Source: Barnesiella sp. An55
GTDB taxonomy: Bacteria > Bacteroidota > Bacteroidia > Bacteroidales > Barnesiellaceae
Assembly: GCF_002161555.1 (NCBI RefSeq)
Contig: NZ_NFHZ01000004.1
Span: 124,001-188,000 of the forward strand
Direction: 5' to 3'
Length of the DNA stretch: 64,000 nt
Part shown: in pieces, positions 41,592 to 51,162 of the stretch
Layout: every line of letters starts with the position of its first letter
Position numbering within the stretch: position 1 is the first letter of the stretch
Program-made: the position numbers and the translations under genes
Notes under the pieces: model-generated
Database searches by the model: none
The model's input: only the letters and a program-made list of their open reading frames with translations
What the model was told of the DNA's origin: nothing

Positions 41592-44357
41592 TCAGTTCTC
41601 GCCTTTTTTACGTTTGAGAAACTCGGTAGGATTCTCTCCGAAGTACTCTTTGTAGCATTTGGTAAAGTAGGAGGGCGAGCTGAACCCCACCTCGTAGGTA
41701 ATCTCGGCTACTGTCTTTTCGGTCGAGGCCAGCAGTGTGGCGGCCCGTTTGAGTCGGGCGATGCGCAGCAGTTCGTTGGGCGAATAGCCATAGAGAGCCT
41801 TGGTTTTGCGGTAGAGTTGTACACGGCTCAGTCCAATCTGTTCGCCCAGCTCCTCTACGCTGAAGTTGGGGTTCGACAGGTTCTCGTCGATAAGGTGGCG
41901 CAGTTTCTCGGCAAAGCCTTTGTCCACCTCGTTGACAGTCACCTTCGATGCCGAGAGCGGTGTAGCGATATTCTCGGTGAAGAAGTTTTGCAAACGGCGG
42001 CGGTTGTCGATGAGGTTGTGCAGGCGCACGGTGAGCAGTCGGGCACTGAAGGGTTTCGATATGTACGAGTCGGCCCCGCACTCATAGCCCTTGATTTTCT
42101 GCTCGTCCATGGCATAGGCGGTGAGCATCATTACGGGGATGTGCGAGGTTTGCAGTTCCGATTTCAACCGTCGGCAACACTCCATGCCGTCCATCACGGG
42201 CATCATCACGTCGCAGATGATGGCATCGGGCACATACTTCATGGCCAGTTGCAGACCCTCCTGTCCGTTGGCCGCTTCGATTATATGGTATTCGTCTTGC
42301 AAAACCGATCGCACATAGTCGCGTATGTCCTGGTTGTCGTCGATGATGAGTACACTCTGTTTATCGTTTTGGCTTGTTTCGTGGGGTGAAGCCTGCAACG
42401 ACTCCTGGTCGGCTGCCAGCACGGCGCCCTCCTTCAGGTTGGTGAGTACGGCACTGCGGGTGGTATCGGGATCGAGAGTTCCCGATTGACGGGCCGGCAT
42501 CTCGATCGTAAAGCAGGTACCTTGCCCCTCGGTGGTCTCGACGCTTATCTTGCCGTGATGCATCTCGACAAAGGCTTTGACCAGAGCCAACCCGATACCC
42601 GATCCGGCATGATGGACGTCTATCTGGTAGAAGCTGTCGAAGATATGCCGCACATGCTCGGCGGGCATACCCACACCGGTATCGGCCACCTGCAGGCGCA
42701 GGTAGGGTTCTCCGGCTTGGTCGTATCGGGTGAGGATGACCCGGATGGTCCCGTTTTCGGGGGTAAACTTGAAGGCGTTGGAGAGCAGGTTATAGACAAT
42801 GCGTTCCAGTTTTTCGGCATCGGCCGTAACGGTAAAATCGGTTTTTTCGTCGGCCTGAATCTCAAAGCGGATATGCTTGCGGTAGGAGAGGGTGCGGAAG
42901 GCGTCGGTCCACTCGGCCAGCGAGGTCCGCAAGTCAAACTGGCTCAAACGCAGTTGCAGCTTGCCGTCTTCGAATTTGCGGAAGTCGAGCACCTGGTTGA
43001 TGAGTCGCAGCAACACGGTCACATTCTTGTGGATGATGTTGAGCAAGAACCGTTCGTGCTTGTCGAGGTTGCGACTTTGGGCGAGCTGATCTACCGGGTC
43101 GGCAATGAGTGTGAGCGGCGTGCGAAAGTCGTGCGATACGTTGGTAAAGAAGGCCAGCTTGGCGTGGGTGGCATCTTCGAGTTGGCGCGACAGGGTGATG
43201 AGCTGGTCGCGCTGCTCCTCGAGCTGCTGTTTTTGGCTCGACAACTCGGCATTGAGCCGGTTCTTGGTCCAGAAGGCCCGTACCAGGATTACGAGCAGGA
43301 TGCCTACCAGTACCAGAATCACGATGCAGGCATAGAGAAACATCCGTTGTGCCGAGTAGCGCATCAGAAATGAGTCGAGCTGGCTGTTGAGCCGCTCTAT
43401 CTTTTCGTCGAGGGTACTTATGTGCGAGGTCTGCATCTGCATGATACGGGCGTTCTGATGGTTGACCAGGGCGGTCGATAACAGCGTTTCGCGCGGGTAG
43501 TCGCGCCCCTCGAGAATATCCATGGCCACTTGCATGACTCGGTCGCCTCCCGTGGGGTAGATAAAGGTAGCATCGAGTATGCTGTCGGTCACCATTTCCA
43601 CACCCTGTCCCTGTCCCGAGAGAGCGTCAACCCCAACGAAAAGCATGTTGTGGGCTCGTCCCTCCTGCACGGCGGCTTCGTGAGCCCCCGAGGCCATGCG
43701 GTCGTTGTGTGCAAAGACCAGATCGATGCGGGGGTGTCGGGCAAGGATGGAGTCGAACGCCTTTTCGGCCGACTGCTGGAACCAGCCCGCATCGGCTGTT
43801 GCCACGATGTGTATGCCGGGATCATCGGCCAGGGCATCCATGAGCCCCCGATGACGGTCGCGTGCCGGGGTTGAGCCTCGTAGCCCGGTGAGCTCCACGA
43901 TATTGCCTTTTCCGTGCAATCGACTGGTTATGTAGGTACCTATCTGGTAACCCATGTCATAGTTGTCGGCACCGATGTAGGCGGTGTAGTGGTCCGAGTC
44001 GATTCGTCGATCGACCAGCACCACGGGTATTCCCTGGTTGTAGGCTTTCTCTACGATGGGGGTTATGGCCTCGGCCTCGTTGGGCGCCACCACAATGAGG
44101 TCGGCCCCCTCGTCGATGAAGTATTCGATGTCGGCAATCTGCCGTTGATTGTCGTCGTGGGCCGATCGAAACTCTACATTTACACCGGGATAGAAGAGCG
44201 CCTCGCGAGCAATCTCCTTGTTCATTTGTGTGCGCCACGCGTCGTCGCTGCATTGCGAGACCCCTATGAGAAAATGTTTTTTCTCTTGGTTGCAGGCTGT
44301 GAGCAACAGAAAAGTGGAGCAGATGATGAGGAGAATAAGGTTAGGTAGGCGTCTCAT
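41592..44357 (-). CDS. Hybrid two-component sensor-regulator with periplasmic sugar-binding domain (BT1754-like)
   Basis: A 921-residue one-protein signalling system. A signal/lipobox-like start (LLTAC, Cys22) leads to a periplasmic-binding-protein domain of ribose/allose type (about 28-310, IGVSQCSDDAWR ... VGVDALSGQG), then one membrane segment (about 343-366). A histidine kinase follows (His409 in NVSHDFRTP, ATP lid DTGVGMP and GSGIGLALV), then a receiver (Asp716 in IICDVMMPVMDG) and an AraC-type DNA-binding domain (about 815-915). This architecture is that of the B. thetaiotaomicron fructose sensor BT1754, and here it also sits beside fructokinase, permease and GH32 genes. Fructose as ligand is an inference from that parallel. 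It has its own promoter. Confidence 0.92.
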   Translation of the reverse strand: MRRLPNLILLIICSTFLLLTACNQEKKHFLIGVSQCSDDAWRTQMNKEIAREALFYPGVNVEFRSAHDDNQRQIADIEYFIDEGADLIVVAPNEAEAITPIVEKAYNQGIPVVLVDRRIDSDHYTAYIGADNYDMGYQIGTYITSRLHGKGNIVELTGLRGSTPARDRHRGLMDALADDPGIHIVATADAGWFQQSAEKAFDSILARHPRIDLVFAHNDRMASGAHEAAVQEGRAHNMLFVGVDALSGQGQGVEMVTDSILDATFIYPTGGDRVMQVAMDILEGRDYPRETLLSTALVNHQNARIMQMQTSHISTLDEKIERLNSQLDSFLMRYSAQRMFLYACIVILVLVGILLVILVRAFWTKNRLNAELSSQKQQLEEQRDQLITLSRQLEDATHAKLAFFTNVSHDFRTPLTLIADPVDQLAQSRNLDKHERFLLNIIHKNVTVLLRLINQVLDFRKFEDGKLQLRLSQFDLRTSLAEWTDAFRTLSYRKHIRFEIQADEKTDFTVTADAEKLERIVYNLLSNAFKFTPENGTIRVILTRYDQAGEPYLRLQVADTGVGMPAEHVRHIFDSFYQIDVHHAGSGIGLALVKAFVEMHHGKISVETTEGQGTCFTIEMPARQSGTLDPDTTRSAVLTNLKEGAVLAADQESLQASPHETSQNDKQSVLIIDDNQDIRDYVRSVLQDEYHIIEAANGQEGLQLAMKYVPDAIICDVMMPVMDGMECCRRLKSELQTSHIPVMMLTAYAMDEQKIKGYECGADSYISKPFSARLLTVRLHNLIDNRRRLQNFFTENIATPLSASKVTVNEVDKGFAEKLRHLIDENLSNPNFSVEELGEQIGLSRVQLYRKTKALYGYSPNELLRIARLKRAATLLASTEKTVAEITYEVGFSSPSYFTKCYKEYFGENPTEFLKRKKGEN

Positions 44358-44386
44358 AGCTTCTCGTTTTGCTGGATTAAGATAGG

Positions 44387-44394
44387 CAAAGATA
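44387..44394 (-). promoter_or_regulatory. -7 promoter box of the hybrid sensor gene
   Basis: Minus strand TATCTTTG, 29 bases before the ATG. No clear -33 box. Confidence 0.55.
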
Positions 44395-44565
44395 AAAAAA
44401 TTAATGGGAAGAGGACGCTTGGGAGAGGAAAGTTTTCGGGCGAAGTCTCATCTTTGCGCTTTCGGAGAGATGAAAGTGGGTCGATTGAAGAGAAAATACC
44501 CCCGCCGGCCGGTTCGGCTACCGGTCTCTTGCAGGGAGTAACCCCGGAGCTCCCAGGTTAAACGA

Positions 44566-44608
44566 CAAGGGCGACCCTGGCCGGATAAACCGGTCGTGAT
44601 CGCCCTTG
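44566..44608 (-). terminator. Hairpin after the GH32-GH36-permease-fructokinase operon
   Basis: A 9-bp outer stem (44566-44574 with 44600-44608) with an inner GC-rich helix, 25 bases after the fructokinase stop. The T-run on the minus strand is poor (TCGTTT), so termination may be partial. Confidence 0.5.
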
Positions 44609-44633
44609 AAAAATGAGGGGAGGAATAGAACTG

Positions 44634-45530
44634 TCAAGCCAATCGACTGGTCAGACTCTCGGGCAGCACGGGCATGGCCCCTTGTTGCGTGCATACGAAA
44701 GCCGAGGTATCGACAGCCAACTGGTGAGCTTCACGCACCGAGCGGCCGCAGATGATGGCGGCGGTAAAGGCGGCGGTAAAGGAGTCGCCGGCCCCTACGG
44801 TATCGGCCACCTGTACCTTGGGCGTCTCTACAAACGACACATGACCCGGGGTAAAGACATAGCTGCCGTTTACACCACAAGTGAGGATGAGCATCTTCAG
44901 GTTATACTTGGCCAGCAAAATCCAGCATTTGTCCTGCAGGTCGATGCCGGGGTAACCAAACAGCCGGCTCACTGTAACCAGCTCCTCGTCGTTTATCTTC
45001 AACACGTTGCAACGACTGAACGATTCGCACAGAATCTCTTTGGTGTAGAAACTCTGGCGCAGGTTGATGTCGAATATCTTGAGCGTGTCGGGGGTATCGG
45101 GCATGGTGTCGAGAAATCGGGCGATGGTTTCGCGCGAAACAATGCTGCGCTGGGCCAGTGACCCGAAGCATACGGCCTGAGTCTGGTGTGCCAGCTGGTC
45201 GAGTTCCTGGGTATAGGGGATATTGTCCCAGGCCACCCCCTCTTTGATATCGTAGCAAGGAACTCCCTCGTTGTCGAGCGTAACCTGTACCGTACCGGTG
45301 GGATAGGGTACCGTTTCGATAATACCGTGCAGCTGTTTCTGCTTGAAGTTGTCGAGAATCTCCGAGCCCAGTTTGTCTTGGCCCACAGCGCTGACCACAC
45401 GGCTGTTCAGTCCGAATTGTGACACATGGTATGCAAAGTTGGCCGGGGCACCTCCCAGTTTCTTTCCTTCGGGCAGCACGTCCCACAGGGCCTCGCCCAT
45501 TCCTACGATGATATTGTTGGTCTTATTCAT
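44634..45530 (-). CDS. Fructokinase (PfkB family)
   Basis: A 298-residue ribokinase-family enzyme expected to make fructose 6-phosphate from fructose and ATP. The N-terminal GEALWDVLPEGKKLGGAPANFAYH is typical of fructokinases, and the C-terminal PfkB signature DTVGAGDSFTAAF (about residues 243-255) carries the catalytic Asp. Mannokinase or another sugar specificity cannot be excluded, but the neighbouring GH32 releases fructose. It follows the permease gene by 21 bases, the last gene of the operon. Confidence 0.92.
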   Translation of the reverse strand: MNKTNNIIVGMGEALWDVLPEGKKLGGAPANFAYHVSQFGLNSRVVSAVGQDKLGSEILDNFKQKQLHGIIETVPYPTGTVQVTLDNEGVPCYDIKEGVAWDNIPYTQELDQLAHQTQAVCFGSLAQRSIVSRETIARFLDTMPDTPDTLKIFDINLRQSFYTKEILCESFSRCNVLKINDEELVTVSRLFGYPGIDLQDKCWILLAKYNLKMLILTCGVNGSYVFTPGHVSFVETPKVQVADTVGAGDSFTAAFTAAIICGRSVREAHQLAVDTSAFVCTQQGAMPVLPESLTSRLA

Positions 45531-45551
45531 AGTCTTAAGTTTGTCGATGGA

Positions 45552-46715
45552 TTATTTTTTCAGTTTCAGTGTATAGAAAATCAGATAAATGACACCTACC
45601 GTCATCACGGCTACGGCGCCCGTTTGCCCTATGGCATCGCTGGCAATGCCCATGAAAAATGGGAATATGGTGCCGCCGAAGAGACCCATGATCATGAGTC
45701 CCGAGGCTTCGTTCTTCTTGTCGGGCACGGTCATGAGAGCCTGGGCGAAGATGATGGAGAATACATTGGAGTTACCAAACCCGATGAGGGCGATGCAGAT
45801 GTAAATGATGGGGAGTAAATCGGTCGCCATCAGTCCAATCATGGCAACCAGCATGCAGGCTACGCTCACGGCCAGGAACTTGCGCCCTGGGAGGTAGCGT
45901 AGGATGAAGGAGCCCAGCAGACATCCGGCAGTACGGAAGATGAAGTAGAGACTGGTGGCGAAGCCAGCTTCTTCGAGGCTGAAGCCCACCCGCTCGATCA
46001 GCAGTTTGGGGGCCGTAGTGTTGGTACCTACATCGATGCCCACGTGGCACAAGATACCCACGAAGCAGAGCAGGATAAAGGGCTTGTTCAGCAGACGCAG
46101 GCACTCCCGAAATCCCGACGCCTTGTCGGGTTTCTCCTCTTCGATGGGGGTCGATGAAAGCCACAGGATGGCAATGATGGCAATTACCATATAGATGGGG
46201 AAGAGCACGCGCCATCCCAGCCCGAAGGTAGGCATGGCTTGCGAGGCGCCCCACATGGCGATGTAGGGAGCCAGGAACGAGGCGATGGCCTTGACAAACT
46301 GCCCGAAGGTAAGCGAGCTGGCCAACCGGTCGCCCGAGATGATGTTGCTCAGCAGCGGGTTGAGCGAGGTTTGCATCAGGGCATTGCCGATACCCAGCAG
46401 CGAGAAGGAGCAGAGCATGAGGAGGTAGCCGTCGCCAAAGAGCGGCAACAGCAGCGACACGGCCGTGACGATGAGACTCAGTATCACGGTGCGCTTGCGA
46501 CCTATCCGGTTCATCAGTATTCCCGTGGGTACCGAGAAGATGAGGAACCAGAAGAAGACCAGCGACGGGAAGATATTGGCCTGGGTGTCGGTCAGTTTCA
46601 GGTCGGCCTTTACATAGTTCGAGGCGATGCCCACCAGATCGACGAAGCCCATTGCAAAGAAGCAGAGCATGACGGGAATGAGTCGCCCGTATTTCAGTTG
46701 TTGTTTAGCAGTCAT
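45552..46715 (-). CDS. MFS sugar permease (FHS/FucP-like)
   Basis: A 387-residue inner-membrane transporter with about 12 membrane segments. The signature between helices 2 and 3 is MNRIGRKRT, and helix 1 starts GRLIPVMLCFFAMGFVDLVG, as in FucP-type proton symporters for hexoses. A hydrophilic loop (SSTPIEEEKPDKASGF) separates the two six-helix halves. The start is set at 46715 (MTAKQQLKYG): the frame stays open to 46820, but the extra 35 residues are polar and uninteresting. It probably imports fructose or another monosaccharide freed in the periplasm. The gap to the GH36 gene is 104 bases. Confidence 0.88.
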   Translation of the reverse strand: MTAKQQLKYGRLIPVMLCFFAMGFVDLVGIASNYVKADLKLTDTQANIFPSLVFFWFLIFSVPTGILMNRIGRKRTVILSLIVTAVSLLLPLFGDGYLLMLCSFSLLGIGNALMQTSLNPLLSNIISGDRLASSLTFGQFVKAIASFLAPYIAMWGASQAMPTFGLGWRVLFPIYMVIAIIAILWLSSTPIEEEKPDKASGFRECLRLLNKPFILLCFVGILCHVGIDVGTNTTAPKLLIERVGFSLEEAGFATSLYFIFRTAGCLLGSFILRYLPGRKFLAVSVACMLVAMIGLMATDLLPIIYICIALIGFGNSNVFSIIFAQALMTVPDKKNEASGLMIMGLFGGTIFPFFMGIASDAIGQTGAVAVMTVGVIYLIFYTLKLKK

Positions 46716-46819
46716 AATATATCGTATAGTAGTTCTTGTCGTTTTGGAGGAGGGGGAGAGATCCGCGCACCTGAGTACTTGAGTGCCACTCGTCTCTCGG
46801 TCCCCCTTCTTAATATACA

Positions 46820-49015
46820 CTAATCTATCGCGGTGAGTTCTATCACATGACTTTGCATGGGCAAGAATCCCATCACCTCAAGCCCCACCTTCATCAGGTA
46901 GTCGCCCGAGAGTACCTTGCCGTTGGCTGCCAACGCAGAGTCGGTTCCCGGCATGAGGTTTATCTCTTCGATCTTGTAGCGCTTGTGCGGGTCGAGTCCC
47001 TGCAACTTGACAGGCAGCAGTTTCTCTTGATAGCGCGGGTAGAGGTCATAGGCAAAGAGCACCGCCTTGCGGCTGTCGTCGCTCACATAATTCACGGCCA
47101 TGTGGTTGCTCTCGTAGGGCGAAACCAGGCGGTACTGACTGCCGTCGAGGATAGTCGGTTGCAGCCGTTCCCAGTTGGCTACCGCCTCTTGGCAGTAGAG
47201 CAACTCGTCGGCACTCAACTCTTTCAAACCCAGGTCGAAACCCAACTTGCACATCGAAGCTACATCGGTGCGGAATTTGACCGATGCCGTTCGGTTCCAG
47301 CTTGTTACATGGGCACACATGGCCTTGGCCGGGAAGAATTGTGAGAATCCCCATTGAATATAGAGCCGTTCTACGGGGTCGGTATTGTCGCTGCACCAGA
47401 ACTCGGTGAAATACTTCAGCGCCTCGTAGTCGCAGCGGGCACCGCCGCCCGAACAGAGCATCATGGCTACCTTGGGGTAGTTGTCGCGAACCCGTTTCAT
47501 CACCCTATAGATACCCCGCACATGGTCGATGTAGAGTTGTCCCTGGTCGGCCTTGAGGTAGGGCGAGTAGATATTGGTGATGGGGCTGTTGCAATCCCAT
47601 TTGAAATAGGCGATATCGGGGTTCTCTTTGAGCAGTTTGTCGATTACGCCATAGACATACTCCTGCACGGCAGGGTTGCTCATGTCGAGTACCAGCTGGT
47701 TGCGGTAGTAGTAGGTCTCGCGGTTGGGGTAGTGGATGGCCCACTCGGGGTGACGCTCGAAGAGCTCGCTCTTGGGGTTCACCATTTCGGGTTCGATCCA
47801 CAGGCCAAACTTTACGCCGGCTTCGCGGGCGGCCTTGGTCAAGGCCTGGATACCGCCCGGCAACTTGTCGCGCGTGGGCTCCCAGTCTCCCAGCCCGGCG
47901 CGGTCGTCCTTGCGGGGATATTTGTTGCCAAACCAGCCGTCGTCGAGCAGAAACATATCAACTCCCAGGTCTTTCGCCTCGCGCATCAGTTCGGCCAGCG
48001 TCTCCTGATCGAAGTCAAAGGCTGTGTTCTCCCAGTTGTTAAGCAGCGTGAGGCGCGGGCTCATGCCGTCTTTCAACTGGTACTTGCGGGCCCACTCCTG
48101 CAGGTCGCGGCTGCCCTGTCCCATACCCTCGGTGCTGAGGGTGAAGATAAACTCGGGCGTGGTGAAGGTCTCGTTGCGCTTGAGCTTGTAGGCCGAAGCG
48201 TAGGGGTTGATGCCGGGGATGATGCGCAGGTTGCCCACGTTGTCCACCTCGAAGGTGAAACGGAAGTTGCCTGTCCAGGCCAGTGTGCCCATGAGCACCT
48301 CGCCCTGTCGCTCCTGAGCCGGTTGGTCGAGCCCCACGATAAAGAAGGGATGGGTGTGCATGGCTGCCCGGCTGCCCAACTTGGTGTCGAGTACCTTTTT
48401 GCCGAATTGCAGTGGTTGGGTACTCATCTGCGCCTCTTTGGCCCAATCGCTGCTAAACTCGGTCAAGTAGTAGGCCGGGCGGCAGAAGTAGAGCATTGTC
48501 GAGGCGTAGGTCGAGAGCACGATGGGGTTCTTCTCCTGGTGGCGTATGTCGCTCCAGGTCTTGATTACATTCTCCTTGGGGTAGGCCACATAGTGCAGGG
48601 TCACCTCTACGGGATACTGGTCGTCGCGCAGCACGATATCGGTCTGCACGCCCCCTTCGACCGGGTGGGTCGAGGAGGATACGTAGTAGAGCCACGTCGA
48701 GGGGTTGCCGTCGTTGTGGGTGATGGCCAGGGCCGGTTCGAAGAAATCTTCGTTGCCCGAACCACTGTAAACCTCCCAGCCCCGCCGGCTTACACTGCCG
48801 TCCGAAGCAGCGTGCACGCTCCATCCCAATTCCTTGAGGTCGGCCTCGTTGAGCAGCTTTTCGCCGAAATAGCTCTGGTAGAGGCGGCCGTTCTCGGCAA
48901 CTTGCAGCACGAGGTCGGTGCGGTCGGTCGAGATGCGAATCTGTTTCATCTCACTGGCATTCAGTGTCGTTATGGCAAGCAGGGAAACTGCTGTCAAAAC
49001 AAGGTTGTGTTTCAT
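46820..49015 (-). CDS. GH36 alpha-galactosidase, exported
   Basis: A 731-residue exported enzyme (signal peptide about 1-20, MKHNLVLTAVSLLAITTLNA) of family GH36, which removes alpha-1,6-galactose from raffinose-type sugars and galactomannans. The nucleophile is Asp474 in YFKWDCN and the acid/base Asp543 in FWCSDNTDP; LLDDGWFG and WIEPEMVNP also fit. The N-terminal beta-sandwich (about 20-320) and the C-terminal beta domain are present. Another ATG three codons upstream (49024) is possible. It starts 19 bases after the GH32 stop, so the two form one transcript. Confidence 0.93.
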   Translation of the reverse strand: MKHNLVLTAVSLLAITTLNASEMKQIRISTDRTDLVLQVAENGRLYQSYFGEKLLNEADLKELGWSVHAASDGSVSRRGWEVYSGSGNEDFFEPALAITHNDGNPSTWLYYVSSSTHPVEGGVQTDIVLRDDQYPVEVTLHYVAYPKENVIKTWSDIRHQEKNPIVLSTYASTMLYFCRPAYYLTEFSSDWAKEAQMSTQPLQFGKKVLDTKLGSRAAMHTHPFFIVGLDQPAQERQGEVLMGTLAWTGNFRFTFEVDNVGNLRIIPGINPYASAYKLKRNETFTTPEFIFTLSTEGMGQGSRDLQEWARKYQLKDGMSPRLTLLNNWENTAFDFDQETLAELMREAKDLGVDMFLLDDGWFGNKYPRKDDRAGLGDWEPTRDKLPGGIQALTKAAREAGVKFGLWIEPEMVNPKSELFERHPEWAIHYPNRETYYYRNQLVLDMSNPAVQEYVYGVIDKLLKENPDIAYFKWDCNSPITNIYSPYLKADQGQLYIDHVRGIYRVMKRVRDNYPKVAMMLCSGGGARCDYEALKYFTEFWCSDNTDPVERLYIQWGFSQFFPAKAMCAHVTSWNRTASVKFRTDVASMCKLGFDLGLKELSADELLYCQEAVANWERLQPTILDGSQYRLVSPYESNHMAVNYVSDDSRKAVLFAYDLYPRYQEKLLPVKLQGLDPHKRYKIEEINLMPGTDSALAANGKVLSGDYLMKVGLEVMGFLPMQSHVIELTAID

Positions 49016-49034
49016 GGAATACAAGTGATAGGAA

Positions 49035-50921
49035 TTACAGATTCAATTGGTACACGTTCAGATTCTTGATTTGAGCTTCGCCGTTGACCGAATAGAAACG
49101 CAGGGCGCTATAAGGAGCGGTGGGGAATACCAGGTTGGTCATGGCAATGCGGCCACCGTCAACAAATATCTCAATCGAACATTTGTCCACAAACACATCG
49201 AGGTGATAGCTCTTGCCGTTGCAGAGCGAGAGGGGTGCCCAAGTGCCCAGCGCAAAGTCGTTGATATAGTTTACCGACATGGTCTTGCGATGGTCGTCGG
49301 TCTCCTTTTGGTGTACGGTCATTTCGCCATAACGGCTCAGGTCGGTGATACCGCTTTGTGTACGGTCCATGACCAGACGGCCGGCTTTCATGTCGAGATA
49401 GATGTTGACCTTTTCGCCTTTTGCGTTGTAGAGCTCAAAACCTACGGTATCGGCCTTACCCGGCGTGATGTCCATTTCCAGTTCGCAAGCACCTTCGGGA
49501 CCGGTCTTAATCGGGTCGATGGTATATTCGTTTTTCAAGTCGATGGCGTTGACCGTCGAAGTACCTTTGCGCAGAGCCTGAGTCTCTTTCACCGCATTGG
49601 CAGCCATATAGATTTCGCCGTCTTTAGTGTAGAGCGAGAGCTCACGAGGCAGGGCGTTGGCACTGCGGTATTGGCGGGTAGGGGTAGCGTTGGCATACTG
49701 CCAGTTGCTCATCCAGGGTACGGCAATGGTGCGGTCGCCCGTGTTGGAGAAACAAACCGTAGCATAGTGGTCTTTACCGAAGTCGAGCCATTTGGTCACG
49801 CTCTTGTCGTTGTCGCATTTGAACTCTTTGCCGTCAAACTCGCCCACGAAATACTCGGTGGCGCTACCGCCGAAGGGGCAACCCGGGTTGATGTTGACAA
49901 TCATGACCCACTTCATGTGGTTCTTGTCGCCATCGACAGGCAGTTGAATAAAGTCGGGACATTCGAACTGGTTGGGCTGAACGCCATATCCTTCGCCAAA
50001 CTGGCTCAGGTATTCCCAGTGCTTCAGGTCGGTCGAGTTGTAGAAACGCATGTCCTTGTCGGCCGATACGATCATGTACCATTTCTTGGCCGGTTCATAC
50101 CAGAATACTTTCGGGTCGCGGAAGTCTTTCAAACCGTCGAACGGGGTGAGAATGGGGTTACCCTCATACTTGGTGTAGGTGCGTCCGTTGTCGGTGCTGT
50201 AGGCCATGCACTGAATCTGGCCGTGCTCGTCGCTGGCCGAGGTATAGAAGGCAATCAAGGCATCCTTGCCATAGCCGGCACTGTTGAAGTGATCGACAAC
50301 CGAGCTGCCCGAGAAGATGTGGCCCAGGGTGTCGCGGGCGATAGCCGGAGCCAAGTGCTCCCAGTGGATGAGGTCTTTGCTCACCGAGTGACCCCAGTGC
50401 ATGTTGCCCCATTTAGACCCGTAGGGGTTGTATTGGTAATAGAGGTGATACTCACCGTCTTTGTAAACCAGACCGTTGGCATCGTTCATCCAGCCATAGA
50501 GCGGGGTGTGGTGATAGACGGGACGGTAGTAGTCGGTATTGGTCGTGTCGAAGGTGTCGGCCAGGCGCAGGCTGTCCCAACATATGGCATTGTCAGCTAC
50601 TTTGCCTATGGTTACGGTAGCCTCTTTGGCTCCTTCGGGCAGGGCAAGGGGCACATAATAATCGACACTATCCACGGCCAGGCGGATATCCATGGTCACA
50701 TCGGCCGGGCTGCCGGTATCGAGTTTCACTTTACCTTCGGGGCGAGACTCCTGGATGGGGAGAATCAAGTATTTCGAGGGGTTCGTAATGTGAACGATAG
50801 TGAGGCTGTCGCCCTGATGTTCGAGGCTGATGTTGCCTTTCTGCGACTGGCAGGCTGCGAGAGCCATTACTGCAGCTGCAGTAGCCAGTACATTTGCTGA
50901 ATGTCTGAAATTTATTTTCAT
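49035..50921 (-). CDS. GH32 beta-fructosidase, lipoprotein
   Basis: A 628-residue lipoprotein (lipobox LAAC, Cys24) of family GH32 that hydrolyses beta-fructosides such as sucrose, raffinose or short fructans. All three acidic residues are present: nucleophile Asp147 in WMNDANG, transition-state Asp269 in FRDPK, acid/base Glu320 in QFECPDF. A beta domain of about 115 residues precedes the five-bladed propeller (similar to the DUF4980 module of Bacteroides GH32 enzymes), and a beta-sandwich follows (from about 470). Exo-action on short substrates is likely, since no endo-fructanase is nearby. It is the first gene of the GH32-GH36-permease-fructokinase operon. Confidence 0.95.
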   Translation of the reverse strand: MKINFRHSANVLATAAAVMALAACQSQKGNISLEHQGDSLTIVHITNPSKYLILPIQESRPEGKVKLDTGSPADVTMDIRLAVDSVDYYVPLALPEGAKEATVTIGKVADNAICWDSLRLADTFDTTNTDYYRPVYHHTPLYGWMNDANGLVYKDGEYHLYYQYNPYGSKWGNMHWGHSVSKDLIHWEHLAPAIARDTLGHIFSGSSVVDHFNSAGYGKDALIAFYTSASDEHGQIQCMAYSTDNGRTYTKYEGNPILTPFDGLKDFRDPKVFWYEPAKKWYMIVSADKDMRFYNSTDLKHWEYLSQFGEGYGVQPNQFECPDFIQLPVDGDKNHMKWVMIVNINPGCPFGGSATEYFVGEFDGKEFKCDNDKSVTKWLDFGKDHYATVCFSNTGDRTIAVPWMSNWQYANATPTRQYRSANALPRELSLYTKDGEIYMAANAVKETQALRKGTSTVNAIDLKNEYTIDPIKTGPEGACELEMDITPGKADTVGFELYNAKGEKVNIYLDMKAGRLVMDRTQSGITDLSRYGEMTVHQKETDDHRKTMSVNYINDFALGTWAPLSLCNGKSYHLDVFVDKCSIEIFVDGGRIAMTNLVFPTAPYSALRFYSVNGEAQIKNLNVYQLNL

Positions 50922-51162
50922 GGTTCTTGTAATTAATTGAATTTCCTAATAACCTTACTTTGTAAATAACCTAAAACAAATCTTTTTTACCTGTTCCTAT
51001 TTATCGAGCCTGAGCAGGCAAGGCTTGTGATGGTCCGGGTCGGATTGTGCGGGTTAAGTGTCGGTTTCAACTTGTCCCGCCTCTCTTTTGTATTTTTGCT
51101 GCTTCTTATGTTGGAGATTTTTTCCGGCCCGGGAATTAATACCTGATGTATGTATGTGATCG

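Noticed and set aside
47354-49069. A 571-codon plus-strand frame across the GH36 gene
   Set aside because: Shadow of the GH36 gene; no recognisable domain, and the opposite strand has a complete enzyme with catalytic residues.
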